Below are positions 13,619-21,218 of a stretch of 24,945 nucleotides of DNA, piece after piece. This DNA comes from Oscillospiraceae bacterium. Its GTDB lineage: Bacteria; Bacillota_A; Clostridia; Oscillospirales; Oscillospiraceae. The stretch is taken from contig SVLP01000036.1 in the NCBI GenBank assembly GCA_015067895.1, positions 1 through 24,945 of the forward strand, read 5' to 3'. The notes under the pieces are model-generated. The model was given only the letters and a program-made list of their open reading frames with translations, was not told the DNA's origin and ran no database searches. How positions within the stretch are numbered: the first letter of the stretch is position 1; the number at the start of each line of letters is the position of its first letter. Position numbers and translations under genes: made by a program.

Positions 13619-14581
13619 TTACGGATTCACCACGTTCTGGGGCTGGCCTGCCAGGTAAGCGCGGATGTTGGCGGTGGTGATATCGATGATCCGCTGCCGG
13701 GCTTCCACGGCGGCCCAGGACATGTGGGGGGTGATGATGCAGTTTTTGGCGGTCAGCAGGGGGTTGGTTCCAACGATGGGCTCCACAGTGACCACATCCA
13801 CGGCGGCGGCCCGGAGCTTGCCGGAGTTCAGGGCAGCGGCCAGGGCCTGCTCGTCCACCAGGCCGCCCCGGCTGTTGTTGAGCAGGATCGCGCCGTCCTT
13901 CATTTTGGCGAGGGAATCGGCGTTGATGAGCTTCTCCGTTTCGGGGAAGAGGGGACAGTGGAGACTGACCACATCACTCTCACGAAGCAAGGTATCGAGG
14001 TCGACATACTCTGCGACGGCTTCGCCCTCGGGGCAGCGGCGGCTGCCGGCGGCGAGGACACGCATGCCCAGGGCTTTTGCGATCCGGCCCACCTGGCGGC
14101 CAATGCGGCCGAAGCCGACGATGCCCATGGTCTTGCCAGCCAACTCGATGATGGGGGTCTTCCAATAGCTGAAATTGGGGCACCGCTCCCACTCGCCAGC
14201 GTGGACGGATTCGTTGTGGAGCTGGACATGATGGCAGATTTCCAGCAGCAGGCCGATGGCGAACTGGGCCACCATCTCGGTGCCGTAGGCGGGGACATTG
14301 CACACCGGAATGCCGTGCTCCTTCGCGGCGGCGATGTCCACCACGTTGTAGCCCGTGGAGACCAGGCACATCAGGCGGATATTGGGGCAGCGCTCAAAGA
14401 CAAGGCGGCTCACGGGGGTCTTGTTGCCGAGGACGATGTCGGCATCGCCGATGCGGCGGATGACCTCCTCCTGATCCTCACAGCCGTGGGGATAGACGGT
14501 CAGCTCGCCCAGAGCTTCAAAGGGGGCCCAGCTCAGGTCGCCGGGGTTCAGGGCTTCGCCGTCGAGCAATACGATCTTCAT
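13619..14581 (-). CDS. D-2-hydroxyacid dehydrogenase, glycerate dehydrogenase/hydroxypyruvate reductase-like (320 aa)
   Basis: The family reduces 2-keto acids to D-2-hydroxy acids with NAD(P)H. The cofactor-binding loop reads GIVGFGRIGRQVG at 153-165. Catalytic residues are in place: R238 in NNSRGGLVDE, E267 in VDVVTVEPI and H286 in ITPHMSWA. The substrate loop STGYNVVDIAAAKEHGIPVCNVPAYG is typical. The length of 320 is standard. The ATG at 14581 has GGAGGT at good spacing, with its own promoter, and the gene is divergent from the MFS gene. No clear terminator lies before the PurF-like promoter, so partial read-through into that gene is possible. Substrate preference (hydroxypyruvate, glyoxylate or other) cannot be fixed from sequence alone. 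Confidence 0.92.
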   Translation of the reverse strand: MKIVLLDGEALNPGDLSWAPFEALGELTVYPHGCEDQEEVIRRIGDADIVLGNKTPVSRLVFERCPNIRLMCLVSTGYNVVDIAAAKEHGIPVCNVPAYGTEMVAQFAIGLLLEICHHVQLHNESVHAGEWERCPNFSYWKTPIIELAGKTMGIVGFGRIGRQVGRIAKALGMRVLAAGSRRCPEGEAVAEYVDLDTLLRESDVVSLHCPLFPETEKLINADSLAKMKDGAILLNNSRGGLVDEQALAAALNSGKLRAAAVDVVTVEPIVGTNPLLTAKNCIITPHMSWAAVEARQRIIDITTANIRAYLAGQPQNVVNP

Positions 14582-14608
14582 AGGGGATACCTCCAGGATT
14601 TTTCTTTT

Positions 14609-14637
14609 ATTTTACCGATTTCTTACCGAATTTTCAA
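14609..14637 (-). promoter_or_regulatory. Dehydrogenase promoter
   Basis: On the minus strand TTGAAA (14632-14637) and TAAAAT (14609-14614) are 17 bases apart, close to the start at 14581. Confidence 0.65.
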
Positions 14638-14656
14638 CCCCGGCGGGGACAAATAC

Positions 14657-14685
14657 TGGACATTGGAGCGAACAGCGGGTATAAT
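14657..14685 (+). promoter_or_regulatory. MFS-GDPD operon promoter
   Basis: TGGACA (14657-14662) and a perfect TATAAT (14680-14685) are 17 bases apart. It is back to back with the dehydrogenase promoter, with only about 20 bases between the two -35 boxes. Confidence 0.75.
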
Positions 14686-14716
14686 GGGGAATATACATAA
14701 ATTGGGAGGTTTCCAA

Positions 14717-16270
14717 ATGAAACTCAACTACAAGCGCACGGTGCTGGTAGGCTTCGCCTTTTTCCTCATCAGTGCCTTCTGGCAGGCCTACGACGCCACC
14801 ATCCCCGTCATTCTGACCAACAAGTTCGGCATGTCCCAGACCTGGTCCGGTGCGATCATGGCACTGGACAACATCCTGGCGGTGTTCATGCTGCCCCTCT
14901 TCGGTGCCCTGTCCGACAAGTGCGCCAGCCGCTACGGCAAGCGCACCCCCTTCATCACCATCGGCACCATCCTGGCAGCGGTCGCGCTGGTGGGCCTGTC
15001 CTTCACCGACAATGCCCAGCTGCGCAATATCAGCGCCTACAGCACCATCGATGATCCCGCAGCCATGACCGCCATCTACGAGGCCCAGGCGGACAAGGTG
15101 CTGCTGACCCCCGAGGGAACCGAATTCGTCCTGAGCGAGGAGTTTACGCTGGAGGAGTTCACCGCCATCACCTGCAAGGTGACGGTCAGCGACGGTGTCA
15201 CCGTCACCAATCCCGACTACACCAATTACGTGGCCCCCGCCCGGCAGGCCTGCGCCGCCGAGCAGACCCGTGCAAATCCCATGCCCCTGATCCTCTTCGT
15301 GGTGCTGCTGCTGATCGTGCTGGTGAGTATGGCAACCTTCCGGTCTCCTGCTGTGGCGCTGATGCCCGACGTGACCATGAAGCCCCTGCGCTCCAAGGGC
15401 AACGCCATCATCAATCTGATGGGTACCGCAGGCGGCATCCTGGTGCTGGTGCTGGGTATGGTATTCGCCACCTCCGCCGTCCAGAACGCCCTGATGAGCT
15501 ACACCGTCTACTACGGCACCATCGCCGCCCTGATGCTGGGCTCTCTGCTGATCTTCCTGCTGACCGTCCGGGAGCCCAAGTGGGCCGCGGAGATGGCCGC
15601 TGACTCCATCAAGTATGGTGTCGAGGAGAAGGCGGAGGAGGACTCCGGCGAAAAGCGGGGCCTGAGCTCTTCCGAGAAGCGCAGCCTGCTGCTGATCCTG
15701 GCGTCCATCGCCCTGTGGTACTTCGGCTACAACGCCGTCACCTCCAAGTACGCCGTCTATGCCGGCAACATCCTGGACAAGGACTACAATACCACCATGC
15801 TGCTGGCCCAGGCCGCAGCCATCATCGCCTACATCCCCGCCGGTAACGTGGCCTCCAAGATCGGCCGCAAGAAGACCATCCTGGGCGGCGTCGTGATGCT
15901 GGCGGCTGCCTTCACCGTGGCGGGCTTCATGCGGGTCGAAAGCCCCACCTGGATCATGAACGTGATGTTCATCCTGGCGGGCATCGCCTGGGCCACCATC
16001 AACGTCAACTCCTTCCCCATGGTCGTTGAAATGTGCTCCGGCGCCGATGTGGGCAAGTACACCGGCTTCTACTACACCGCTTCCATGTCCGCCCAGATCG
16101 CCACCCCCATGCTCTCCGGCTTCCTGATGGATCGTCTGGGCATGACCGTTCTGTTCCCCTATGCAGCCATCTTCGTGGCTCTGGCCTTCGTGACCATGTT
16201 CCTGGTCAGACACGGCGACAGCAAGGTCGCGGCAAAGAAGGGCCTGGAGGCTCTGGACATCGACGATTGA
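14717..16270 (+). CDS. MFS transporter, GPH/sucrose-symporter-like, with a large outside loop (517 aa)
   Basis: The protein is a polytopic secondary transporter. Residues 49-80 (ALDNILAVFMLPLFGALSDKCASRYGKRTPFI) give the TM2-loop-TM3 signature of glycoside-pentoside-hexuronide and sucrose-type symporters. A second-half counterpart, ASKIGRKKTILGG, is present. The unusual part is residues about 98-187: a polar, acidic stretch with two Cys (C153, C179) between predicted segments 3 and 4. The family normally has a short loop there. A highly charged cytoplasmic linker, EEKAEEDSGEKRGLSSSEKR, joins the halves. The ATG at 14717 has GGGAGG upstream; the long frame from 13724 is a shadow. It is the first gene of an operon with a GDPD. 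A sugar or phosphodiester-related substrate is inferred. Confidence 0.85.
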   Translation: MKLNYKRTVLVGFAFFLISAFWQAYDATIPVILTNKFGMSQTWSGAIMALDNILAVFMLPLFGALSDKCASRYGKRTPFITIGTILAAVALVGLSFTDNAQLRNISAYSTIDDPAAMTAIYEAQADKVLLTPEGTEFVLSEEFTLEEFTAITCKVTVSDGVTVTNPDYTNYVAPARQACAAEQTRANPMPLILFVVLLLIVLVSMATFRSPAVALMPDVTMKPLRSKGNAIINLMGTAGGILVLVLGMVFATSAVQNALMSYTVYYGTIAALMLGSLLIFLLTVREPKWAAEMAADSIKYGVEEKAEEDSGEKRGLSSSEKRSLLLILASIALWYFGYNAVTSKYAVYAGNILDKDYNTTMLLAQAAAIIAYIPAGNVASKIGRKKTILGGVVMLAAAFTVAGFMRVESPTWIMNVMFILAGIAWATINVNSFPMVVEMCSGADVGKYTGFYYTASMSAQIATPMLSGFLMDRLGMTVLFPYAAIFVALAFVTMFLVRHGDSKVAAKKGLEALDIDD

Positions 16271-16278
16271 GGTGACCT

Positions 16279-17088
16279 ATGAAAAAGATCCTATGGACAC
16301 TGCCGGTTCTGGGAGCCGGTTATCTGCTGGCCCTGAAGGGCCGGACGGGACATCCGGGGCTTGGTGAGCTCCGGGGCTGGAACTACGCCCACCGGGGACT
16401 CCATGGCGCGGGTGTTCCCGAGAATTCCCTGGCGGCCTTCCGGGCTGCCGTGGAGCACGGCTACGGTGCGGAGCTGGATGTGCATCTTTTGAAGGACGGC
16501 GGTTTGGCCGTCATCCATGACTCCAAGCTGGAGCGCACCACCGGAAAGCCCGGCAAGGTGGAGGAGCTGACCACCGCCGACCTGGTAAACTACCCTCTGG
16601 AGGGTACGGCGGAGACCATCCCCACCTTCGCCGAAGTGCTGAAGGTCTTCGCCGGAAAGACCCCTCTGATTATCGAGCTCAAGCCCGAGGGGGGCAACCA
16701 TGCGGCACTGTGCGAAGCGGCCTGTAAGGCCATGGAGGGGTATGAGGGCATCTGGTGCATGGAGTCCTTTGATCCGAGGTGCGTGCTCTGGCTGAAGCAG
16801 AACCGCCCCGACATCATCCGGGGCCAGCTGGCGGAGAACAGCCTGAAATATCCCAAGAATAAGCTGCCCCTGCCGCTGAAGGTGGTGCTGAGCTTCCATC
16901 TGGAGAATTTCCTGTGCAAGCCCGACTTCATCGCCTACGATTTCCCCACCCGGAAAAATTGGAGCAACACCATCTGCCGGAAGCTGTGGAAGCAGGAAAG
17001 CGTCACCTGGACGCTGCGCAGTCCCGAAGATCACAAGACCGCCGTGGACGAGGGCTGGATCCCCATTTTTGAGAAATATCTGCCGTAA
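16279..17088 (+). CDS. Glycerophosphodiester phosphodiesterase with N-terminal membrane anchor (269 aa)
   Basis: The GDPD family hydrolyses glycerophosphodiesters to glycerol-3-phosphate and an alcohol. Motif residues are visible: H38-R39 in YAHRGLHGAG, VPENSLAAF with E48, ELDVHLLKDG with E65 and D67, and VIHD with H80. A later ELKPEG holds a metal-site Glu. Residues about 3-19 are hydrophobic and act as signal anchor. The gap to the transporter stop is eight bases with GAGGTGA as ribosome binding site, so the two form an operon. The pairing suggests uptake or recycling of a lipid head group or teichoic-acid-type breakdown product. It ends at a terminator shared with the convergent XRE gene. 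Confidence 0.9.
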   Translation: MKKILWTLPVLGAGYLLALKGRTGHPGLGELRGWNYAHRGLHGAGVPENSLAAFRAAVEHGYGAELDVHLLKDGGLAVIHDSKLERTTGKPGKVEELTTADLVNYPLEGTAETIPTFAEVLKVFAGKTPLIIELKPEGGNHAALCEAACKAMEGYEGIWCMESFDPRCVLWLKQNRPDIIRGQLAENSLKYPKNKLPLPLKVVLSFHLENFLCKPDFIAYDFPTRKNWSNTICRKLWKQESVTWTLRSPEDHKTAVDEGWIPIFEKYLP

Positions 17089-17119
17089 AAAGAGCCCCCG
17101 GAAGCATCGCTTCCGGGGG
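17089..17119. terminator. Terminator between GDPD and the small XRE gene
   Basis: A perfect 11-bp stem (17095-17105 with 17109-17119) has an ATC loop. On the minus strand it is followed by CTCTTTTTACG, the better tail, so it mainly ends the XRE gene. It may also serve the GDPD operon on plus. Confidence 0.8.
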
Positions 17120-17123
17120 ATTA

Positions 17124-17327
17124 TCAATCTTCCGTGATCTCAAACAGCTCGTTGGGAGTACAGTTCAAAAGCAGGCACATGGTCTCGATGTTCTCATAAC
17201 GGATGGACTTCGTCTCGTTGTTGACCATGCGGCTGAAATTCTGATAGCTCATACCCAACTGCTTGTAGAGCCAGTATTTGGTTTTACCCTGCTTTTCCAG
17301 CAGCTCCAGCACTCTTAATCGAATCAT
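17124..17327 (-). CDS. Small XRE-type repressor (67 aa)
   Basis: Almost the entire protein is a single helix-turn-helix domain: IRLRVLELLEKQGKTKYWLY, then KQLGMSYQNFSRMVNNETKS, ending LLNCTPNELFEITED. This is the short Cro-like or YozG-like group. The ATG at 17327 is preceded by GAGG seven bases upstream; the more distal ATG at 17342 lies inside that leader. It is divergent from the Cys-rich gene. Two inverted repeats lie between the starts, one across the opposing -10 box. The natural reading is that it represses the neighbour and itself. No inducer domain is present. Confidence 0.85.
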   Translation of the reverse strand: MIRLRVLELLEKQGKTKYWLYKQLGMSYQNFSRMVNNETKSIRYENIETMCLLLNCTPNELFEITED

Positions 17328-17342
17328 AAGATATCCTCTCAT

Positions 17343-17419
17343 ATATCATGTATTAATGAGATGATATCGAATTTCCCCACTTTACATATAGACTATTACA
17401 TTATATAATCTAATAGTCT
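17343..17419 (+). promoter_or_regulatory. Divergent control region: promoter of the Cys-rich gene and two palindromes
   Basis: On plus, TTTACA (17381-17386) and TATAAT (17404-17409) are 17 bases apart. An inverted repeat AGACTATTA (17390-17398) and TAATAGTCT (17411-17419) embraces the -10 box. A second repeat, ATATCAT (17343-17349) and ATGATAT (17361-17367), lies just ahead of the XRE gene. Both fit operator sites for the XRE repressor. Confidence 0.7.
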
Positions 17420-17437
17420 ATTGATGGAGGTGGGTTC

Positions 17438-17620
17438 ATGATCGTGGATGTTACCGGCGTTGTTCTGATTCCGGGGAATTATGGACGGGATTGTCCGGGA
17501 AACGGGGAAACCGGGGAGTGCTGCTGCGAGGAATGTGATTATATGCTGTGTTGCTTCGGCGGGGAAGCACCATGCTGCGAACAATGCAGGGATCGGGATT
17601 GTCCCAGAGTCAGAAAGTGA
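17438..17620 (+). CDS. Cysteine-rich small protein (60 aa, 11 Cys)
   Basis: The ATG at 17438 has GGAGGTGGG five bases upstream and a strong promoter. The N-terminal MIVDVTGVVLIPGNYGRDCPGNG has no obvious secretion signal, though its first dozen residues are hydrophobic. The rest is packed with cysteine: ECCCEECDY, MLCCFGG, APCCEQCRD and DCPRVRK. This pattern suggests metal binding or a disulfide-rich fold. I recall similar short 'PGN..RDC.GNG...CCC.ECD' proteins as uncharacterised in Clostridia, but no function is known to me. It is single-gene, followed by a terminator, and faces the XRE repressor. Confidence 0.75.
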   Translation: MIVDVTGVVLIPGNYGRDCPGNGETGECCCEECDYMLCCFGGEAPCCEQCRDRDCPRVRK

Positions 17621-17652
17621 AAGCGGAGCGCAAACGCGCTCCGCTTGTGTTT
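17621..17652. terminator. Bidirectional terminator behind the Cys-rich gene
   Basis: A perfect 11-bp stem (17621-17631 with 17636-17646), loop AAAC, is followed on plus by GTGTTTTTA. It starts right after the TGA of the Cys-rich gene and also lies just behind the convergent glycosidase stop at 17653. Confidence 0.8.
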
Positions 17653-19881
17653 TTACGTTCTGGGCTTCCGGATCTTGTTGAGCTTCCGGTTGATCTCCAG
17701 CAGATCCTCCTTGGTAAGTCCCAGATCCAGCATGCCGCTGGCCATGTTCAGCAGGCGGATGACCGTGAAGCCGCCCACCATTTCCATGAGTCCGGCGTTG
17801 ATCTCAAAGCCTGCGGCTTTGGGCTTTTCTCCCTTCTTGCCCTTGGGCAGGAACTTCTTCAGGAGGGAGGCGAAGAGGAGCTTGCCCTGCCAGGTGGCCA
17901 TGATATCGCCGATCTTGTCATTCAGGGAGAAGCGGCCCTCGGGCTCGGTGATGTCGAACCAGTTGAGGATCGCGCCCTGCTCCTTCATCCGGTAATCCTC
18001 GTTGAAGGTGTCCACCTTCCGAATGAAGCTCTCCTCCCGGCAGTCGCCTGCCACGGCGAGGAGGGTGGTCTCACCCACGTTGGGGACGCTGAAATAGAAG
18101 AAGTGGTCGTCGGCGGTCTTTTTACCGAGGGAATTGCCGTTTGCGAAGAGCTCCACCTCGCTCTGGTTGGAGTAGACGGTGATCTTGGTCACATCCTCCA
18201 CCCGGTCGGTGTACCGCTTGCCGCAGATGTGGACGAAGGGCTCGTCGGAGAGCCAGGCCTTGTAGGCGTAGAAGGCGTCCTTCCTGTACTTGCGGTCGAT
18301 GGTCACCAGACCCTTGTGGTTCTGGCCGTTCTCGCCGCCCTCGGCCCGGGCATCCGCGCCGAAGTCGAACATGTTCCAGCAGTGGGTGGCCCAGATGTAG
18401 GGACGGGAATAGAGCTGGCGGATCAGTTCCTCGTGGTAGTAGGACTGGTATTCCTCGGTATAGTCGCCCTGGATGGGGTTGGAGGTGTGCCAGTTCAGGG
18501 CCTCGCAGCCGTATTCGCTGACACCGATGGGGATTGTGGGATTTTTGGCGTGGAATTTGTCGAACCAGGGGCCGTTCATGTCCGTATCGCCGCCGTACCA
18601 GCCGAAGTAGTGGTTGTAGCTGACCACATCGGGGATGGTGAGATAAGTCGCGTCCATGGGGCAGGTGGAGAGGGCGGCCAGGGTGGTCAGGCGGATGGGA
18701 TCCATCTCCTTGACCAGACTGTTCAGAATGCGATGGTTGACGATCAGGTCGGGATCCTCCGCACCGTTCATGGTGATCTCGTTGCTCAGGCCCCAGAAGC
18801 AGATGGAGGGGTGATTGTAGCACTGGGTGACGAGCTCGGTCATCTGGGAAATGGTGTTGTCACGGCCTTCCGGCATGTGCTGGGAGATGTAGGGGATCTC
18901 CGCCCAAATGACAAGACCTGCTTCGTCGCAGAGGTCGTAGAAATACTGGTCGTGCTGGTAATGGGCCAGACGGATGGTGGTGGCACCCAGCTCCCGGATG
19001 AGGTCGATGTCCTCTTTATGGTGCTCGGGCAGCAGGGCGTTGCCGAAGCCGATGCGATCCTGGTGCCGGGCCACGCCCCGGAGGGGATACTCCCGGCCAT
19101 TGAGGATGAAGCCCCGTTCGGGATCCACAGAGAAGCTGCGGACGCCGAAGTGGGTGGAGACGGTGTCCAGGACGGTGTCGCCGTCGAGGAGCTCCGCCCG
19201 GAGGGTGTACAGGTGGGGATCCCGCTTGCCGTCCCAGAGGTGGACGTTTTTGATTTTGAAATCCACCATCTCGGCGTCAGAGGTGTGGACGGTCAGCTCC
19301 TTCTCGCCGGAGAGGAGGGTGTAGCGGATGACCTGACCCTCCCGCCGGTTGGCGGTGAAGACCCGGACGCGGGCCCGTCCGTCGGTGCCCTCCACGGTGG
19401 GGGTCACATGGATGCCGGGGTGGCCGTTGGTGGTCAGGTCGAAGTGGCTCGCGCTGACGCCGATCAGGTTGACGCCCCGGTACAGGCCGCCGTAAAAGGT
19501 GAAGTCCGCCACCTGGGGATAGACGGTGCGGCTGGCGGCGTTGTCCACGGCGATGCGGATGGTGTTCTCCTCTGCCAGATGGTCGGTGATATCACATCGG
19601 AAGCGGGAGTAGCCGCCGTCGTGGTGGGCGCAGTGGACATCATTGATCCACACATCCGCGCTGGCGTTGGCGGCAGGGATCTCCAGAAAGATGCGCTCAC
19701 CCTGGGGCAGCTCGTTCCGGCGGATGGTTTTGGTGTAGAAGCCCTTGCCGCGCCAGTAGTCACCGCCGCCGTCCATGCCGTCGATGGCGTTCCAGGTGTG
19801 GGGCAGGTTCACGGTTTCGGTAACTTTGGTGCCGTCCTTCCGGAACAGCCAGTCTTGATTCAGGGGGATGGTAGCTCTCAT
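17653..19881 (-). CDS. Glycoside hydrolase family 2 (beta-galactosidase/beta-glucuronidase-like), 742 aa
   Basis: The start is ATG 19881 (MRATIPLNQDW) with AGGAGG seven bases upstream. Order of domains: sugar-binding jelly roll (about 1-160, LPHTWNAIDGMDGGGDYWRG, WINDVHCAHHDGGYSRF), an Ig-like domain (to about 265), then the TIM barrel. The acid/base is E368 in FWGLSNEIT and the nucleophile is E456 in GVSEYGCE. No signal peptide is visible, so it acts in the cytoplasm, probably on an imported oligosaccharide. After the usual DUF4982-like and Ig-like part, the last 100 residues form an additional helical tail with FEINAGLMEMVGGFTVIRL and LGLTKEDLLEINRKLNK, which I do not recognise. It has its own promoter and terminator; no sugar transporter is adjacent on this strand. 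Confidence 0.92.
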   Translation of the reverse strand: MRATIPLNQDWLFRKDGTKVTETVNLPHTWNAIDGMDGGGDYWRGKGFYTKTIRRNELPQGERIFLEIPAANASADVWINDVHCAHHDGGYSRFRCDITDHLAEENTIRIAVDNAASRTVYPQVADFTFYGGLYRGVNLIGVSASHFDLTTNGHPGIHVTPTVEGTDGRARVRVFTANRREGQVIRYTLLSGEKELTVHTSDAEMVDFKIKNVHLWDGKRDPHLYTLRAELLDGDTVLDTVSTHFGVRSFSVDPERGFILNGREYPLRGVARHQDRIGFGNALLPEHHKEDIDLIRELGATTIRLAHYQHDQYFYDLCDEAGLVIWAEIPYISQHMPEGRDNTISQMTELVTQCYNHPSICFWGLSNEITMNGAEDPDLIVNHRILNSLVKEMDPIRLTTLAALSTCPMDATYLTIPDVVSYNHYFGWYGGDTDMNGPWFDKFHAKNPTIPIGVSEYGCEALNWHTSNPIQGDYTEEYQSYYHEELIRQLYSRPYIWATHCWNMFDFGADARAEGGENGQNHKGLVTIDRKYRKDAFYAYKAWLSDEPFVHICGKRYTDRVEDVTKITVYSNQSEVELFANGNSLGKKTADDHFFYFSVPNVGETTLLAVAGDCREESFIRKVDTFNEDYRMKEQGAILNWFDITEPEGRFSLNDKIGDIMATWQGKLLFASLLKKFLPKGKKGEKPKAAGFEINAGLMEMVGGFTVIRLLNMASGMLDLGLTKEDLLEINRKLNKIRKPRT

Positions 19882-19912
19882 GTTGGAACCTCCTGTTTGG
19901 TTGGATACAATG

Positions 19913-19941
19913 ATTATAGAAGATGCCTGCACAGCCGTCAA
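19913..19941 (-). promoter_or_regulatory. Glycosidase promoter
   Basis: On the minus strand TTGACG (19936-19941) and a perfect TATAAT (19913-19918) are 17 bases apart. The leader is about 25 bases. Confidence 0.8.
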
Positions 19942-19949
19942 GGGGTTAC

Positions 19950-19978
19950 AAAAGGAAAGCCCCTCCTTTCGGAGGGGC
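19950..19978 (-). terminator. Terminator of the DUF11 gene
   Basis: An 8-bp GC stem (19959-19966 with 19971-19978), loop of four, is followed on the minus strand by TTTCCTTTTG. It sits a few bases behind the stop at 19984. Confidence 0.8.
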
Positions 19979-19983
19979 AGGGG

Positions 19984-20820
19984 TCAGATGGTTCCGGTGA
20001 CGATCAGGGTCGTGAGACCGGGGGTGCGGGTGTATTCGCCGTCGGTGCCCTGGGTGAAGGCGGCGGCGGGTACGGTGATGATGCCGGGGACCGTGGTGAA
20101 CAGGCCGGTGGCCGCGTCGTAGGTGTAGCCGGTGCCCTCGGTCAGGGTCACGCCGTTGAGGGTGACGGTGATATCCGTCAGGATGGGATCGAAGGTGTCG
20201 GTGACGGAAGCATCGTCGGTGACGTCGATGGCTTCGTTGCCGGAGTTCTGGATCAGGAAGGTGTAGGTCACCCGGCCATTGTCCGCCACCTGGGCGGGGG
20301 TGATGGTCTTGGTGATGGTCAGATCCGCGCCGATGAGGGCGTTGACGGACTCCGTGGCGGTGACGGGGCTGGTCAGCCCGCCGCCGGTGATGGTGACGGT
20401 ATTGGTGATGGTGCCCTCCAGACCGGGGTCTGCAAAGGCGTTGGCCCGAGCCTGGTAAACGATGGCGGCGTTGCCGTTTGCGGGGACAGTGATGCCCGTG
20501 AAGACCAGGGGCGCACCGGGGGTGACGGCGGGAGCAGTCTGGGGAACGCCGTTCACAAAATACAGTGCCGTGCCCTCCTCGTAGGTCAGGGGCGCGTTGG
20601 TGCCGCCGCCGAGATCGTCGGTGACGGTCAGGTTGGTGAATGCTCCGGTGCCGGTGTTGCGGATGGTGATGACATAGGTCACCAGCTCACCGGGGGCGTA
20701 GGTGCCAGACACGGCGGTCTTGTCGGCGGACAGAACCTCCAGGATCTCGCCCACGGCGACATTGGAATTGGCGGAGCCGCCGTTGTAAACAAGGGTAGCC
20801 TGATTGGTGAAAATTGCCAT
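19984..20820 (-). CDS. DUF11-repeat protein, probably surface- or spore-type (278 aa)
   Basis: The protein begins MAIFTNQATLVYNGGSANSN, a common opening of a Clostridia DUF11 group. Two beta-rich DUF11-like repeats are visible: one near 33-140 (DKTAVSGTYAPGELVTYVI, then NTGTGAFTNLTVTDDL), and one near 168-250 (DLTITKTITPAQVADNGRVT, then QNSGNEAIDVTDD). It is rich in T, G, V and A and almost lacks Cys and Lys. No signal peptide or sortase motif is seen, so the route to a surface is unclear. The ATG at 20820 has GGAGGT nine bases upstream. The start codon lies in an 11-bp inverted repeat. Function is unknown; a structural role is inferred from the family. Confidence 0.8.
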   Translation of the reverse strand: MAIFTNQATLVYNGGSANSNVAVGEILEVLSADKTAVSGTYAPGELVTYVITIRNTGTGAFTNLTVTDDLGGGTNAPLTYEEGTALYFVNGVPQTAPAVTPGAPLVFTGITVPANGNAAIVYQARANAFADPGLEGTITNTVTITGGGLTSPVTATESVNALIGADLTITKTITPAQVADNGRVTYTFLIQNSGNEAIDVTDDASVTDTFDPILTDITVTLNGVTLTEGTGYTYDAATGLFTTVPGIITVPAAAFTQGTDGEYTRTPGLTTLIVTGTI

Positions 20821-20873
20821 AGAATGAATACCTCCAAGGTTCGTAGTTGCATGACCATGCGGTTCATTCTATG
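20818..20873 (-). promoter_or_regulatory. Start-codon hairpin in the DUF11 leader
   Basis: CATAGAATGAA (20863-20873 on minus) can pair perfectly with TTCATTCTATG (20818-20828 on minus), which holds the ATG at 20820. The ribosome binding site GGAGGT falls in the loop, next to a smaller GCATG-GT-CATGC hairpin. This could mask the start codon until unfolded. Confidence 0.6.
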
Positions 20874-20894
20874 CGGGATGGATGGAATACGGCA

Positions 20895-21122
20895 CTGTAG
20901 GGCGGGCGGCATGCCCCCGCCGACCAGCCCCGACAATTGCCCAGCCTAAGCAGAAGAATCAGCCATCGTCCACCACGTCATTGCGAGGAGCGAAGCGACG
21001 CGGCGATCTCCTGGTACGATGTACAAATCTGAACGCAGTACCAGGAGATTGCCAGAAGGTGAATTGCCCCGAAGGGGCAAGAGAGGCCACCCTGGGGTGC
21101 GCCCTGACGGGCTCGCAATGAC
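20895..21122. repeat. Nested inverted-repeat element, copy 2
   Basis: This gene-free stretch repeats the make-up of 5072-5340. CTGTAGGGCGG lies at 20895-20905. GTCATTGCGAG (20977-20987) pairs with CTCGCAATGAC (21112-21122). An inner 16-base repeat (21002-21017 with 21038-21053) has one mismatch. The outer right CCGCCCTACAG arm is not seen. A small GCCCC-gaa-GGGGC hairpin lies near 21064-21080. It separates the DUF11 leader from the next promoter. Confidence 0.75.
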
Positions 21123-21150
21123 AGAGGTGGACGGGAGACGGTTCTTCGGC

Positions 21151-21179
21151 TTTACAGTGGATTGGGAGTATGCTATAAT
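21151..21179 (+). promoter_or_regulatory. Promoter of the small membrane protein at 21219
   Basis: TTTACA (21151-21156) and a perfect TATAAT (21174-21179) are 17 bases apart, about 40 bases before the ATG. Confidence 0.75.
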
Positions 21180-21218
21180 TAATTTGACAAACTTGAATTT
21201 GAGGAAGAAGGGTATACA

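Noticed and set aside
14612..16213. A 533-codon open frame antisense to the transporter
   Set aside because: The translation is an H/G/D/Q-rich mirror of the transporter codons; no start signals.
17548..20949. A 1133-codon open frame on plus, antisense to the GH2 and DUF11 genes
   Set aside because: It is a shadow of high-GC codon usage on the opposite strand. It is rich in V, G, D and H repeats without domains, while the minus strand has clear enzyme motifs, ribosome binding sites and promoters.
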